From: Brevibacillus panacihumi W25
GTDB taxonomy: Bacteria; Bacillota; Bacilli; Brevibacillales; Brevibacillaceae
Reading direction: 5' to 3'
Length of the DNA: 64,000 nucleotides
NCBI RefSeq assembly: GCF_000503775.1
Contig: NZ_KI629787.1
Coordinates: 25,870 to 89,869 of the forward strand
The translations under genes and the position numbers were made by a program. The notes under the pieces were generated by a model. That model did not search any database. It was not told the origin of the DNA and was given only the letters and a program-made list of their open reading frames with translations. Of this stretch, positions 29,361-38,379 are shown in pieces (the first letter of the stretch is position 1; every line of letters starts with the position of its first letter).

Positions 29361-30260
29361 GTGGATTATACACAAACACCCCCTCCCTTGGTGAGCAGGG
29401 AGGAAGCCCAAAAAGCTGTAGTCGAGCAAGCTCTTTTTCAAGCCTTTAACCCTTTTGCAGGATTAGCGCAAACCACAGCTTCGCCAAGCAAGGTAATGGT
29501 TTATTCGGTCCAGAAAGGGGAGACACTCTCCGAGATTGCACATCGCTACGGCCTTAGCTTACATAAACTGGTAGAGGCAAACAAAATTAAAAATCCCAAC
29601 TTCGTAGGGATCGGCTTGAAACTCGTCATCAGCAACGACGAAGTACGGCATATGGTCAAACGGGGAGAAACGCTCAATTACATTGCGCAGCGGTATGGCG
29701 TAAGCAAGGAGCTTTTGGTTGAGCGAAATCCTTTGTTGAAGTGGCTGTCGGATAATCTGTATGTAGGACAGGTTGTGTATGTCCCGGTGATGGCAAACAA
29801 ACAGATGCAGGCGAATGAAGTTCAGCAAAAACGAAATACCGCCCAGGCAGCGAGCAGACAGGTGACGGCAAGAGTTCGTGGAGGACTGGAGTGGCCGGTG
29901 AAAGAAGCTACCGTGACCAGCGGCTTCGGGGTTCGGTGGGGGAAAGCTCATAAAGGAGTAGACTTGTGGAACCAGGATGAAGCGAAGGCCCCCATCTATG
30001 CAGCTAAAGGTGGGGTCGTGGTCGAAGCAGGGGCCAATCGCTCCGGTTATGGGCGCATGGTGGTGCTCGATCACGGGGACGGCCTTCAGACCTTTTATGC
30101 GCATATGCGCAGCATCATCGTCACTCCCGGTCAGTCAGTAGAAGCCGGGGAGGTCTTGGGGTTCATGGGAAGAACGGGAGATTCGACAGGATACCATCTG
30201 CATTTTGAAGTACGCCAGGATGATGTGCCGATCAACCCGCTGCCGTATTTAAGCAGGTAA
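29361..30260 (+). CDS. LysM and M23 peptidase domain protein
   Basis: A 299-aa predicted cell-wall endopeptidase. Two LysM peptidoglycan-binding domains lie at about 46-93 (VYSVQKGETLSEIAHRYG) and 96-146 (HMVKRGETLNYIAQRYG). A LytM/M23 domain at about 175-299 carries the Zn ligands HKGVDLWN, HMR and HLHFEVR. GTG 29361 lies 6 bp after AAGGAGGAG. No signal peptide or N-terminal membrane segment is visible from this or the earlier GTG (29355), which is odd for a wall enzyme. Homologues in spore formers act in the spore or mother cell. It is not a confident named gene. Confidence 0.85.
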   Translation: MDYTQTPPPLVSREEAQKAVVEQALFQAFNPFAGLAQTTASPSKVMVYSVQKGETLSEIAHRYGLSLHKLVEANKIKNPNFVGIGLKLVISNDEVRHMVKRGETLNYIAQRYGVSKELLVERNPLLKWLSDNLYVGQVVYVPVMANKQMQANEVQQKRNTAQAASRQVTARVRGGLEWPVKEATVTSGFGVRWGKAHKGVDLWNQDEAKAPIYAAKGGVVVEAGANRSGYGRMVVLDHGDGLQTFYAHMRSIIVTPGQSVEAGEVLGFMGRTGDSTGYHLHFEVRQDDVPINPLPYLSR

Positions 30261-30333
30261 AACCTTCCCCAATTTACTTTGCATTTTCAATACGATACAA
30301 TGGGCAAAGCAAAGAAACGAGGAGACTTTTCCC

Positions 30334-31599
30334 ATGTATTTGGTATATGCAAATGAAAAAGGCCATGTATACGACCACCCCGGATTGCTTGCGGTGGCGC
30401 GAAATGGTGATATATTGACAGAGATTCTCGAGGAAGAGCTGATTCCGCTGCCAGAAGGTGCGACATTGGTCAGTCTGCCGGATACCGTGCCGATCGGAAT
30501 GGACCCGGATACAGGTGAAATGGTAAAGCTCGACGGCTGTACGGCGGTGGGGGCGTTGGTTCCACAAGGGATCACCCGCTTGTTGCTGCCTGGCTATGTA
30601 AAGAGCAAAAAAGAGAGCAAACTTCCTCTCTTCGGGTATTCGGCAGTCGTTTGGAAAGATGGCAGCTTTTGGGTAGCGGGCAGAGCGAGCGATGACATCT
30701 ACAAATGGGATCCGCTTAATTTTCCGATGGACGAGCTGCGGCAGCGTGTAGAGAAAACGCTCGAGTTGTTTCCGCAAAACCGCATTCTCCAGCATCTGTC
30801 CCACTGCGCGCTGGAATACGAATGCCTGACTGCTTCCAACAACTTTTTCCACCGCTGGGAAGGCAGCCTGCCAGTATCGTATACCTGCAATGCAGGTTGC
30901 TACGGCTGTATTTCCGAGCAGCCAGAAGACAGCGGCTTTCCGTCTCCACAGACCCGGATGAACTTCAAGCCGACAGAGGACGAGCTGGTGGAGGTCATGC
31001 TGCACCATCTGCAGACTCCTGAGAGCATCATCAGCTTTGGACAAGGCTGTGAAGGCGAGCCTTCCACGATGGCATCCATCATTGTGCCTGCCATGCGCCG
31101 TGTCCGTGAACAGACAGACATGGGTTTTATCAATATCAACACAAATGCAGGATTGACTGATCACATCAAAGGAATCGTCGATGCTGGTCTCGACCTGATG
31201 CGCGTCAGCATTATCAGTGCGATCGATGAGCATTACAATGCCTATTACCGCCCGCGCAACTACACGCTGGAGAATGTAGCCAGATCCGCTGAGTACGCTT
31301 CCTCCAAAGGCGTGTACACCTCGATCAATTATCTCTGCTTCCCTGGCGTTTTCGATCGCGAGGAAGAGATGGAAGCGATGATCAACTTTATTCGCCGCAC
31401 TGGGATCAAGCTGATTCAGTTGCGCAATCTGAACATCGATCCGGAAAGCTACCTGTCGATGATCCCCAAGGCACAGGGAGAAGTCTTCGGCATGAAGCAA
31501 GCGATTGAGATCTACCAGGAAGAGCTGCCTGATGTGATCATCGGATCGTTTACGCATGTTCCGCCAGAAGAATTGCGCCGCAGGAAAAGCATGGAATAA
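30334..31599 (+). CDS. Radical SAM protein, unknown substrate
   Basis: A 421-aa protein. The first 150 residues form an unrecognised domain with a beta-rich start ([26 protein letters not shown]). A radical SAM domain follows with the 4Fe-4S CxxxCxxC in [15 protein letters not shown] near residue 190, and the SAM-binding GQGCEGEP motif near 240. The family is conserved in Bacillota genomes but its reaction is not known to me. GAGGAGAC precedes the ATG. It may be expressed from its own promoter after the M23 gene. Confidence 0.85.
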   Translation: MYLVYANEKGHVYDHPGLLAVARNGDILTEILEEELIPLPEGATLVSLPDTVPIGMDPDTGEMVKLDGCTAVGALVPQGITRLLLPGYVKSKKESKLPLFGYSAVVWKDGSFWVAGRASDDIYKWDPLNFPMDELRQRVEKTLELFPQNRILQHLSHCALEYECLTASNNFFHRWEGSLPVSYTCNAGCYGCISEQPEDSGFPSPQTRMNFKPTEDELVEVMLHHLQTPESIISFGQGCEGEPSTMASIIVPAMRRVREQTDMGFININTNAGLTDHIKGIVDAGLDLMRVSIISAIDEHYNAYYRPRNYTLENVARSAEYASSKGVYTSINYLCFPGVFDREEEMEAMINFIRRTGIKLIQLRNLNIDPESYLSMIPKAQGEVFGMKQAIEIYQEELPDVIIGSFTHVPPEELRRRKSME

Positions 31600-31611
31600 C
31601 ACGGCAGATTG

Positions 31612-31640
31612 TTGCAAATCGCCGCTAGGCATGCTAATCT
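31612..31640 (+). promoter_or_regulatory. Promoter of rpmE
   Basis: TTGCAA-N17-TAATCT, about 60 bp upstream of the rpmE start. Confidence 0.55.
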
Positions 31641-31702
31641 GTAAGGTGTGTTTAATAACTCTGTTTCGGCAAACGATTCAGGGCAAAAAGAGGTGTAGCG
31701 AG

Positions 31703-31903
31703 ATGAAACAAGGTATTCATCCAAAGTACAACATTGTAACCGTTACATGTGCGTGCGGTAACGAATTTGAATCCGGTTCCGTGAAGCAAGCGCTGAAAGT
31801 GGAGATCTGCTCCAACTGCCACCCATTCTTCACAGGTAAACAAAAATTCGTAGACGCTGGCGGCCGTGTGGACCGTTTCAAACGCAAATACAATCTTTCC
31901 TAA
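31703..31903 (+). CDS. rpmE: 50S ribosomal protein L31
   Basis: A 66-aa ribosomal protein of the zinc-binding (C+) type. Cys residues in VTCACGNEF and [11 protein letters not shown] form the CxC...CxxC site. The start is ATG 31703, after AGAGGTG; the longer open frame upstream has no support. It is followed by a terminator. Confidence 0.97.
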   Translation: MKQGIHPKYNIVTVTCACGNEFESGSVKQALKVEICSNCHPFFTGKQKFVDAGGRVDRFKRKYNLS

Positions 31904-31919
31904 TCGGAGAGGATTGGAG

Positions 31920-31956
31920 CAACCAGGTAGAGCGATCTGCCTGGTTTTGTTTTTAC
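31920..31956 (+). terminator. Terminator after rpmE
   Basis: AACCAGGTAG...CTGCCTGGTT forms a stem, followed by TTGTTTTT. Confidence 0.88.
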
Positions 31957-31984
31957 ATAGTCTTGGCAAAGGGAGACAGGAGAC

Positions 31985-32554
31985 GTGGCACAATTATACT
32001 TTCGCTATGGGGCGATGAATGCTTCCAAATCGATTCAATTGTTGACAGTTGCCCATAATTACGAGCAATCCGGCAAAAAAGTGATGGTCTTCACCCCGGC
32101 CGTCGATGATCGCTTCGGGGTCGGCAAAGTCGCTTCTCGCGTGGGCATCAGTCGTGATGCGATTCCCATCAATGAGGAGACGGACCTGTTCCAAATCGTG
32201 GCGGCTGAGGAGATCAGACCGGACTGTGTTCTGGTGGACGAAGCGCAGTTTATCGGCAAACACCACGTGATGCAGCTGGTGCAGATCGTAGATGATTTGG
32301 GGATTCCTGTGATCGTATACGGCTTGCTGAAAAATTTCAAAAACGAGCTGTTCCCTGGCAGTGCGGCTTTGCTCTGCGAGGCGGATAAGGTCGAGGAAAT
32401 CAAAACAGTCTGCGTTTATTGCAATAAAAAAGCAACGCATATTTTGAAATTTAAAAATGGAAAACCAGTGTACAGCGGGGAGACCATCGAAATTGCTGGC
32501 AATGACACTTACAGCAGTGTTTGTCGCCCGCATTACTACAACCCGCCAGTTTAG
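31985..32554 (+). CDS. tdk: Thymidine kinase
   Basis: A 189-aa salvage enzyme of the type II family that phosphorylates thymidine. The P-loop region is FRYGAMNASKSIQLL, in which the common GxMxSGKS is changed to GAMNASKS. DEAQFIGK is the Walker B/catalytic segment. The zinc-binding lasso has Cys in CVYCNKK and the final CRPHY. The start is GTG with GGGAGACAGGAGAC upstream. The P-loop variant is present in other Gram-positive Tdk of this subfamily, so activity is still expected. Confidence 0.93.
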   Translation: MAQLYFRYGAMNASKSIQLLTVAHNYEQSGKKVMVFTPAVDDRFGVGKVASRVGISRDAIPINEETDLFQIVAAEEIRPDCVLVDEAQFIGKHHVMQLVQIVDDLGIPVIVYGLLKNFKNELFPGSAALLCEADKVEEIKTVCVYCNKKATHILKFKNGKPVYSGETIEIAGNDTYSSVCRPHYYNPPV

Positions 32555-32561
32555 ATGATAG

Positions 32562-32628
32562 GCCACCTCTTTTTGCAGGTGCATGTCCGCCCGGGACGCT
32601 GCACAGACTAAGGCAAAAAGGAGGTGGC
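32562..32628 (+). promoter_or_regulatory. Long hairpin that covers the ribosome site of the yhcN-like gene
   Basis: GCCACCTCTTTTTGC (32562-32576) pairs with GCAAAAAGGAGGTGGC (32613-32628), nearly perfectly over 15 bp. A smaller inner stem GTCC/GGAC lies between them. The right arm contains AAAAGGAGG, the Shine-Dalgarno sequence of the ATG at 32636. The T-run after the right arm is too weak for a good terminator. Translational control by sequestration is inferred. Confidence 0.6.
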
Positions 32629-32635
32629 TTTATTC

Positions 32636-33109
32636 ATGACCCGTTATGCCTTTTGGAAACAATCTTTGATGATGGCTGGCTGCTTCGTCCTTGTCGCGGC
32701 GCTGACTGGATGTGGAAACTACGGAACGAAAAGCTACGAACAAAATCGCATGCAGACGCATGGGGTAAACCAGACGGGTGATGTCCTACACCGTCCTGCA
32801 CCTCCCAGAGTGGACCGGGATGATTTGATGGGACGTAATCAGAATCCCAATCTGGTCATCGGACATTCCAACGTCCAGAATAATTATGTCGATATGAGCA
32901 ATATGGAAATGATGGCGAAGTCCGTACGAGGTGTGGAAAATGCCCGCATCACACTGAATGGCGGAAATGCATATGTTACTCTTGACTTAAAGCATAATGT
33001 CACTGCCAAAGAGGCGCGAAACATTGAGAAAAAGGTAGTCGCTGCCTTGAAAAAGAAAGTGCCTCGCTATGATTTTCACGTAACGTCCAATGAGGGATAC
33101 CATAAGTGA
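32636..33109 (+). CDS. YhcN/YlaJ family sporulation lipoprotein
   Basis: A 157-aa lipoprotein. The signal peptide is residues 1-21 with lipobox LTGC (Cys near 29 of the chain counted from this ATG). The YhcN/YlaJ domain follows: a Met/Asn-rich region, then ARITLNGGNAYVTLDL and a C-terminal alpha/beta end typical of the family. Members are found in the spore membrane or coat area of Bacilli. The ribosome site AAAAGGAGG lies 11 bp before the ATG and is inside the hairpin at 32562. It may be polar to tdk. The exact role is unknown. Confidence 0.85.
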   Translation: MTRYAFWKQSLMMAGCFVLVAALTGCGNYGTKSYEQNRMQTHGVNQTGDVLHRPAPPRVDRDDLMGRNQNPNLVIGHSNVQNNYVDMSNMEMMAKSVRGVENARITLNGGNAYVTLDLKHNVTAKEARNIEKKVVAALKKKVPRYDFHVTSNEGYHK

Positions 33110-33126
33110 CCTGGAGTGAAGCGCGC

Positions 33127-33153
33127 AGGCTCGGCTTATGCCGGGCCTTTTTC
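33127..33153 (+). terminator. Terminator after the yhcN-like gene
   Basis: GGCTCGGC-TTAT-GCCGGGCC forms an 8-bp stem with one G-T pair, followed by TTTTT. Confidence 0.88.
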
Positions 33154-33201
33154 CCTTCCATTGCAGCAGACTGGCGAGGAATCCCAGCTAAATAATGTCC
33201 T

Positions 33202-33230
33202 TTGACTTATGCATGTTTTCCTCCTATAAT
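33202..33230 (+). promoter_or_regulatory. Promoter of prfA-prmC
   Basis: TTGACT-N17-TATAAT, 50 bp upstream of the prfA start. A strong sigma-A match. Confidence 0.85.
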
Positions 33231-33280
33231 TTATCTGTTACAATTGTATTTCAGTATTCTTTGCGATGGGGTGAAGTACA

Positions 33281-34357
33281 GTGTTTACGCGCTTATCTGC
33301 AGTTGAAGAGCGTTTTGAAGAAGTAACCAATCTCCTGTGTGACCCCGACGTCATCAGTGATACAAAGCGCTTGCGAGAACTGTCCAAGGAGCAGGCTTCT
33401 TTGGAAGAGACCGTGACGGTATACCGTGAATATAAATCAGTAGTGACCGAGATGGAAGACGCCAAGGTCATGCTGGAAGACAAACTCGACGATGAAATGC
33501 GTGAGATGGTGAAGCTGGAAATCTCCGAGCTGTCCGCACGCAAAGAGCAGTTGGAAAACCGTCTGAAAATCCTCTTGCTGCCCAAAGACCCGAATGACGA
33601 GAAAAACGTCATCATGGAAATCCGCGGCGCGGCAGGCGGCGACGAGGCTGCTCTGTTTGCGGCTGTGCTGTTCCGGATGTACACGCGTTTTGCGGAGCGC
33701 AACGGCTTCAAGCTGGAAGTGCTTGAGGCAAGCCCGACTGACATTGGAGGATACAAGGAAATAGTTTTCTCCATCAGCGGGCGCGGCGCATACAGCAAGC
33801 TGAAATTCGAAAGCGGCGCCCACCGTGTGCAGCGAATTCCTGCTACAGAATCTGGCGGACGCATCCACACGTCTACGGCTACCGTCTTGGTATTGCCTGA
33901 GGCAGAAGATGTGGAAGTGGAAATCCACGAAAAAGATATTCGCATCGATACCTTCTGTTCCAGCGGGGCAGGCGGACAAAGCGTCAACACCACGAAATCG
34001 GCTGTGCGTGTGACGCATATCCCAACTGGCATCATGGTGTCATGCCAGGATGAGAAATCCCAGCACTCCAATAAAGACAAGGCTTTGCGCGTCTTGCGTG
34101 CCCGTCTGTACGACTTTTACATGCAGCAGCAAAATGCCGAGGCAGATGCAACACGCAAAAGCCTGGTGGGGACTGGCGACCGCAGCGAGCGGATTCGTAC
34201 CTACAACTATCCGCAAAGCCGTGTGACCGATCACCGGATTGGTTTGACACTGCATCGACTGGAGTCGGTATTGGAAGGCGAACTGGACGAAGTGATCGAC
34301 AACCTGATCATGCATGAACAGACGGAGCTGCTGAAAAGCCATGCACACACCGCTTGA
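33281..34357 (+). CDS. prfA: Peptide chain release factor 1
   Basis: A 358-aa release factor for UAA/UAG. The stop-codon recognition PAT tripeptide ([10 protein letters not shown] near 190) and the hydrolysis motif GGQ ([10 protein letters not shown] near 232) are both intact. The length is normal. The start is GTG 33281 after GATGGGGTGAA. It overlaps prmC by 17 bp. Confidence 0.97.
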   Translation: MFTRLSAVEERFEEVTNLLCDPDVISDTKRLRELSKEQASLEETVTVYREYKSVVTEMEDAKVMLEDKLDDEMREMVKLEISELSARKEQLENRLKILLLPKDPNDEKNVIMEIRGAAGGDEAALFAAVLFRMYTRFAERNGFKLEVLEASPTDIGGYKEIVFSISGRGAYSKLKFESGAHRVQRIPATESGGRIHTSTATVLVLPEAEDVEVEIHEKDIRIDTFCSSGAGGQSVNTTKSAVRVTHIPTGIMVSCQDEKSQHSNKDKALRVLRARLYDFYMQQQNAEADATRKSLVGTGDRSERIRTYNYPQSRVTDHRIGLTLHRLESVLEGELDEVIDNLIMHEQTELLKSHAHTA

Positions 34358-35231
34358 TTGGTCCGATGTCACGACGATACGGGAAGCCCTGACACGGGCT
34401 TCTTCCTTTTTGCGAGAACAAGGGGCGAAGGATTCCCTGTTTGAAGCGGAGCTGCTGATTCGCCACAGCCTGGGCTGGGATCGGACGCGCTTTCTCACCT
34501 CGATGAACGATTCGATCAATCCGCAGGTGGTTCAGCAATTGGCTGCCTTATGCCAAAGGCGCGCCACTCACGAGCCGCTGCAGTACATGATGGGAACGCA
34601 GGAATTTTACGGAAGGCCCTTTGTTGTTCGTCCCGGCGTGTTAATTCCTCGTCCAGAGACCGAGATTCTCGTGGAGCAAGTCTTGCTTCGTGCCTCTGCG
34701 CTCTGGGGGGAGGATGAAGCGCTTTTTGCCGCCGATATTGGTACGGGCAGCGGAGCGATCTGCATCACCCTGGCCTGTGAGCGTCCGCAGTGGCAGGTAG
34801 CGACAGTGGATCTGTCTTCTGACGCTACAAGGATCGCGAAGGAAAACGCAGATCGGCTGGGAGCCCAGGTTCGCTTTATGCAAGGCGATCTGGTGCAGCC
34901 TCTTCTGGAGACAGGAGAGAAGGTCGATATATTGGTATCCAATCCTCCGTACATCCCAAGCTCAGATGTAGAGGAGCTGGATGAGGAGGTTCGTCTTTAC
35001 GAGCCGCGTCTCGCACTGGATGGAGGACAAGATGGTTTGATTTGTTACCGACGCTTGTGCGAGGCACTGCCTGAGCTGCTTAAGCCCAAAGCGCTCGTCG
35101 CTTTTGAAGTAGGGATTCACCAGGCAGGAGATGTGGCTGAAATGCTGCACCAATCGGGCGTGATAGATGAGGTAGATATTGTCTGCGATTTAGCAGGTAT
35201 TGAACGGGTCGTGCTGGGAACGAGAAAGTAA
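34341..35231 (+). CDS. prmC: Release factor glutamine methyltransferase
   Basis: A 296-aa SAM-dependent enzyme that methylates the Gln of the GGQ motif of release factors. The NPPY catalytic motif is in [16 protein letters not shown] near 198. The SAM site is DIGTGSGAI near 132. It overlaps the end of prfA, the usual arrangement for this pair, so translation is coupled. Confidence 0.96.
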   Translation: MHTPLDWSDVTTIREALTRASSFLREQGAKDSLFEAELLIRHSLGWDRTRFLTSMNDSINPQVVQQLAALCQRRATHEPLQYMMGTQEFYGRPFVVRPGVLIPRPETEILVEQVLLRASALWGEDEALFAADIGTGSGAICITLACERPQWQVATVDLSSDATRIAKENADRLGAQVRFMQGDLVQPLLETGEKVDILVSNPPYIPSSDVEELDEEVRLYEPRLALDGGQDGLICYRRLCEALPELLKPKALVAFEVGIHQAGDVAEMLHQSGVIDEVDIVCDLAGIERVVLGTRK

Positions 35232-35288
35232 GCCTGGTACGACTCGTTTTTGTGGCGCTTGGAATTGTAGAAACATTCGGGCATTCAT

Positions 35289-35318
35289 GTATAAACTGAT
35301 CCTTCCTTGCCGATACTG
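35289..35318 (+). promoter_or_regulatory. Sigma-F promoter of spoIIR
   Basis: GTATA (-35, consensus GyATA), N15, then GCCGATACTG (-10, consensus GGnnAnAnTR, one mismatch). The predicted start is about 35 bp before the spoIIR ATG. spoIIR is a forespore sigma-F gene in Bacillus, so the match is meaningful. Confidence 0.72.
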
Positions 35319-35358
35319 TTTGCTAAAGAGAGAGAACGGTAAAGGGAGACGGTTAGCG

Positions 35359-36114
35359 ATGAAAAAAGTATTTTTGCTAGGCTTTAGCCTGTTTCTGTTG
35401 ATGATGAGCTGGGAGGGACAGCTTACCTCGGCCAATGTACTGGATAATGGGCCGATTCCCCAAGAATCGATTCGTTTGCGAATTATTGCCAATAGTGACT
35501 CTGTTCAGGACCAATGGCTGAAGCGGGAAGTGCGGGATGCCTTGATCGAACAGATGAATAGCTGGACTGATCAGATCCAAACGTATGAAGAAGCACAGCA
35601 GTTCATCCCGGAACACTTGCCGCAGCTGCAGCAAGTCGTGGATCAGACGATTCGGGAACGTGGATTCTCGTATCACGCTGTGGTCGATTTCGGAGAGGTT
35701 CCCTTCCCGACGAAAATGTACGGCACCTATGTATATCCGGCTGGCGACTATCAGGCTTTGCGCGTCCGGATCGGGGAAGCCCAAGGGCAAAACTGGTGGT
35801 GTGTGTTGTTCCCGCCCCTCTGTTTTATCGACATAACGAATGCTGATGCAGCTGCTGCCGAATTGCCGACAGAGAAGCCGACATCGGAGAAGCGTAGCAC
35901 CACCCTCACTTCCTACCGAGACAATTGGATGAACGAGCGCCTGTATGCTCCTGATAGAGAAAAGGCGGATGACGAGAATACAGAACCGTTATCTGAGGAA
36001 AAAGAGGAACAAAAGGAAGTCGCCGTCGAATCTGCAGAAGTACTTCCTGAAGCCCAGCCAGAAGTGCAAGTGAAGTTCTTCCTGTGGGAGAAGCTGGAGA
36101 AGTTATTCATGTAA
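35359..36114 (+). CDS. spoIIR: Stage II sporulation protein R
   Basis: A 251-aa secreted signalling protein made in the forespore. It activates SpoIIGA and so pro-sigma-E in the mother cell. A signal peptide is at 1-25 (KKVFLLGFSLFLLMMSWEGQLTSA). The conserved SpoIIR block RLRIIANSDSVQDQWLKREVRD is near 40, and the WWCVLFPPLCFID segment near 150. An acidic linker of about 55 residues precedes the conserved C-terminus VKFFLWEKLEKLFM. ATG 35359 after AAAGGGAGA; upstream frame without support. It is placed after prmC as in Bacillus. Confidence 0.95.
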   Translation: MKKVFLLGFSLFLLMMSWEGQLTSANVLDNGPIPQESIRLRIIANSDSVQDQWLKREVRDALIEQMNSWTDQIQTYEEAQQFIPEHLPQLQQVVDQTIRERGFSYHAVVDFGEVPFPTKMYGTYVYPAGDYQALRVRIGEAQGQNWWCVLFPPLCFIDITNADAAAAELPTEKPTSEKRSTTLTSYRDNWMNERLYAPDREKADDENTEPLSEEKEEQKEVAVESAEVLPEAQPEVQVKFFLWEKLEKLFM

Positions 36115-36136
36115 TCTATACAAGTGAATGCAATAA

Positions 36137-36172
36137 AAGGAAGTCCCAAGAACTGGACTTCCTTTTTTCTAT
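36137..36172 (+). terminator. Terminator after spoIIR
   Basis: GGAAGTCC...GGACTTCC forms an 8-bp stem, followed by TTTTTTC. Confidence 0.9.
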
Positions 36173-36203
36173 TTGAAAAACATCAGGGAGCAGCTTCCAA
36201 AAA

Positions 36204-36312
36204 GCCAGGGGGGCCAACGGAAAGCTGGTCGAGGAAAAGGGGAAAAAAGCGAAGGCATTTGGGATCTTGACCCAGGCGTAACGGAAAAGGCGGAACCCGC
36301 TTTTAGCGTCCA
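36204..36312 (+). repeat. Palindromic repeat, copy C (5' half)
   Basis: The left half of the repeat runs up to the intron. The arms GAGGAAAAGGGGAAAA, TTGGGATCTT and GGCGGAACC are followed by GCGTCCA (36306-36312), which is IBS1 of the intron. GCGTCCA pairs perfectly with TGGACGC at 38293-38299 on the other side of the intron. Confidence 0.87.
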
Positions 36313-38260
36313 GCGCGCCCAGCAAGCCGTTAATTGCTAGTTGGTGAAAGTCCAACCGAGGTAAGAGCCAAGTCGCCTCGTAGCTGACAGGCAACTGGTG
36401 GAGAGATCCTAAGGTTGAAGCCCTGTGACAAAGTATCCCGTAAGGGAGCGAGCAAATCAGCGGACCGTAACATAAAGTGAATCCTGCCGCTTCGTTAAAG
36501 GGACCATCAGTGGATGGACAAGGAGGAGACGAGCCCGGTGGCCGCAGGCGAAGTCCATGGACGATGTGTAGAACTTGGAGACAGCATCAAGGAACCTCCC
36601 GGAGTATGGGGAGCGGTACGCTGAGAAAGTAGTTAACGGAACTGGGGAGACCCTACTCTGCACACCCCGTTGGGGTGTAAAGCGAAAGCCTATAAGCACA
36701 TGCGAAAGGGTGGACGGCAGAGAGGGAGTCGGAGGGGTTTATAGTACCGTTGAACATAAGGACAACACAACCTTGTGGAGGGAAGGAACCCTGCTTTGTT
36801 CTTGGGTTGAAAGGAGGTAAGAGTGAGTGAATGCAAGTAAACTTGCTAACTACACCAATGTAAAAGCTCGACAACTTTGGACAACCCTATATCTTTGTGC
36901 CAAGGAAAATCCAAAACGGCGATTTCATGCTCTGTATGACAAAGTGTACCGGCCAGATATTCTTGCGGAAGCGTGGCGTAGAGTTCGAGCCAATAAAGGT
37001 AGCGGCGGGATAGATGGACAGACAATTGAAAGAATCGTTCAGGAGTATGGGGAAAGTAAATTTCTCAACGAAATTTATCTCGACCTGAAGGGTAAGCAAT
37101 ATCATCCATCTCCTGTGCGGCGCACGTACATCCCGAAAGCGGATGGGAAACAAAGACCGCTTGGTATCCCGACCATCCGAGATCGTGTTGTTCAGATGGC
37201 AACCAAGATGGTTATTGAGCCTATCTTTGAAGCCGATTTCAAAGATTGCTCATACGGATTCCGTCCCAAACGAAATGCCCACCAGGCGATTACACAAATC
37301 AAGAAAACCAGCAGGACGGCCTCCTGGGTAGTCGATGTAGACATCAAAGGATACTTTGACAACATTAATCAGGAAAAGCTCATGAAGCTAGTAGAGAAAA
37401 GGATTTCTGATCGCAGGATACTAAAGCTGATTCGGAACTGGCTCCGTGCGGGCGTCATGGAAGATGTACAGTTTCATGAAACCGAATGGGGCACTCCGCA
37501 AGGAGGGGTAATCTCTCCACTGTTGGCAAATATTTATTTGGACTACATGGACACGATTTGGGAGAAGCAATTCACTCATCTTGGGAAGCTGATCCGATAT
37601 GCGGATGATTTTGTAATCATGTGTAGATCGAAACAAGACGCTTTGGAAAGTATACAAGTCATAAAAGCGGTACTAAACAAACTGGACCTTACACTTAGTA
37701 AAGAAAAGTCTCGACTGGTTAATATCTGGGACAATACGACGGGCTTTGACTTCCTTGGTTTACACCATCGAAAATTTCCCATTCTTCTCAAGGGTGGAAA
37801 GAAAATGTACGTCATGTCACACATTCCGAGCAAGAAGGCTATGAAGGAAATGAGAAGGAAAATCAAAGAGTATACCAAACCGCGCAACAAGTTGTACTGG
37901 TCACTAGACGAGCTGATACAAGGGCTGAATCGAAAACTTCAAGGTTTCAAGAATTATTATTCACTTTCACCCATAGGAGCTAAGTGGTTATGTCGCATCG
38001 ACTGGTATGTTCTGACAAGACTTGTGCTCTTTAACAACAAGAAAAGGAATAAACAAGCGAGACATGCGCGGATGAGAGAGATAGCAAAAGCTACAAGAGG
38101 AATTCTTGTGAAGCTTGCCGTACGCGATAACCGAATGCCAAGGAAAGAAGAACATCGGAAAGCCGTATGAGGGAGAACCTCACGTACGGTTTGATGAGGG
38201 GGAACTGAAAGGAGTAAGGCGACCAAACGGTCGCCAGAAAACGTCAGTTCTCTACTCTAC
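36313..38260 (+). mobile_element. Group II intron, copy 2 (complete, 1,948 nt)
   Basis: Ends are set by comparison with empty repeats B and D. The 5' end reads GCGCG, not the usual GUGYG. The 3' end reads CTAC. Domain I contains the candidate EBS1 UGGACG (36711-36716), which pairs fully with IBS1 CGUCCA just upstream of the intron. Domain IV holds the RT gene. Domain V is at about 38159-38193, and domain VI at about 38194-38260 with bulged A at 38254. It is nearly identical to copies 1 and 3, so movement was recent. It sits between spoIIR and the minus-strand DUF3298 gene and breaks no gene. Confidence 0.95.
36827..38170 (+). CDS. ltrA: Group II intron reverse transcriptase/maturase, copy 2
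   Basis: A 447-aa protein identical to copy 3 and different from copy 1 at one residue (Gln instead of Lys in LxGFKNYY, near residue 374). RT and domain X are intact with YADD, and the HNH endonuclease is absent. GTG start after AAAGGAGG. The stop codon lies within the 5' strand of domain V, so translation and the catalytic RNA element overlap. Confidence 0.93.
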   Translation: MNASKLANYTNVKARQLWTTLYLCAKENPKRRFHALYDKVYRPDILAEAWRRVRANKGSGGIDGQTIERIVQEYGESKFLNEIYLDLKGKQYHPSPVRRTYIPKADGKQRPLGIPTIRDRVVQMATKMVIEPIFEADFKDCSYGFRPKRNAHQAITQIKKTSRTASWVVDVDIKGYFDNINQEKLMKLVEKRISDRRILKLIRNWLRAGVMEDVQFHETEWGTPQGGVISPLLANIYLDYMDTIWEKQFTHLGKLIRYADDFVIMCRSKQDALESIQVIKAVLNKLDLTLSKEKSRLVNIWDNTTGFDFLGLHHRKFPILLKGGKKMYVMSHIPSKKAMKEMRRKIKEYTKPRNKLYWSLDELIQGLNRKLQGFKNYYSLSPIGAKWLCRIDWYVLTRLVLFNNKKRNKQARHARMREIAKATRGILVKLAVRDNRMPRKEEHRKAV

Positions 38261-38365
38261 ACCCTGATTCGCTTCTTCGAACCGGCTGCTTTTGGACGCG
38301 GTTCCGCCTTTGGAGTGTAGCCGGCCAGGATGCCCCTAGCAAAGATCCCAAGCCTCACGGCTCCG
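38261..38365 (+). repeat. Palindromic repeat, copy C (3' half)
   Basis: The right half begins ACCCTG after the intron. It contains TGGACGC (38293), GGTTCCGCC and AAAGATCCCAA, then loses similarity after about 38351. The outer TTTTCCC tail is missing or replaced, so this copy is truncated at its 3' end. Confidence 0.8.
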
Positions 38366-38379
38366 AACCCCCCATCTTT

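Noticed and set aside
32562-32630. The hairpin after tdk as an ordinary terminator
   Set aside because: The right arm is followed by CTTTATTC rather than a T-run, and the arm is itself the ribosome site of the next gene.
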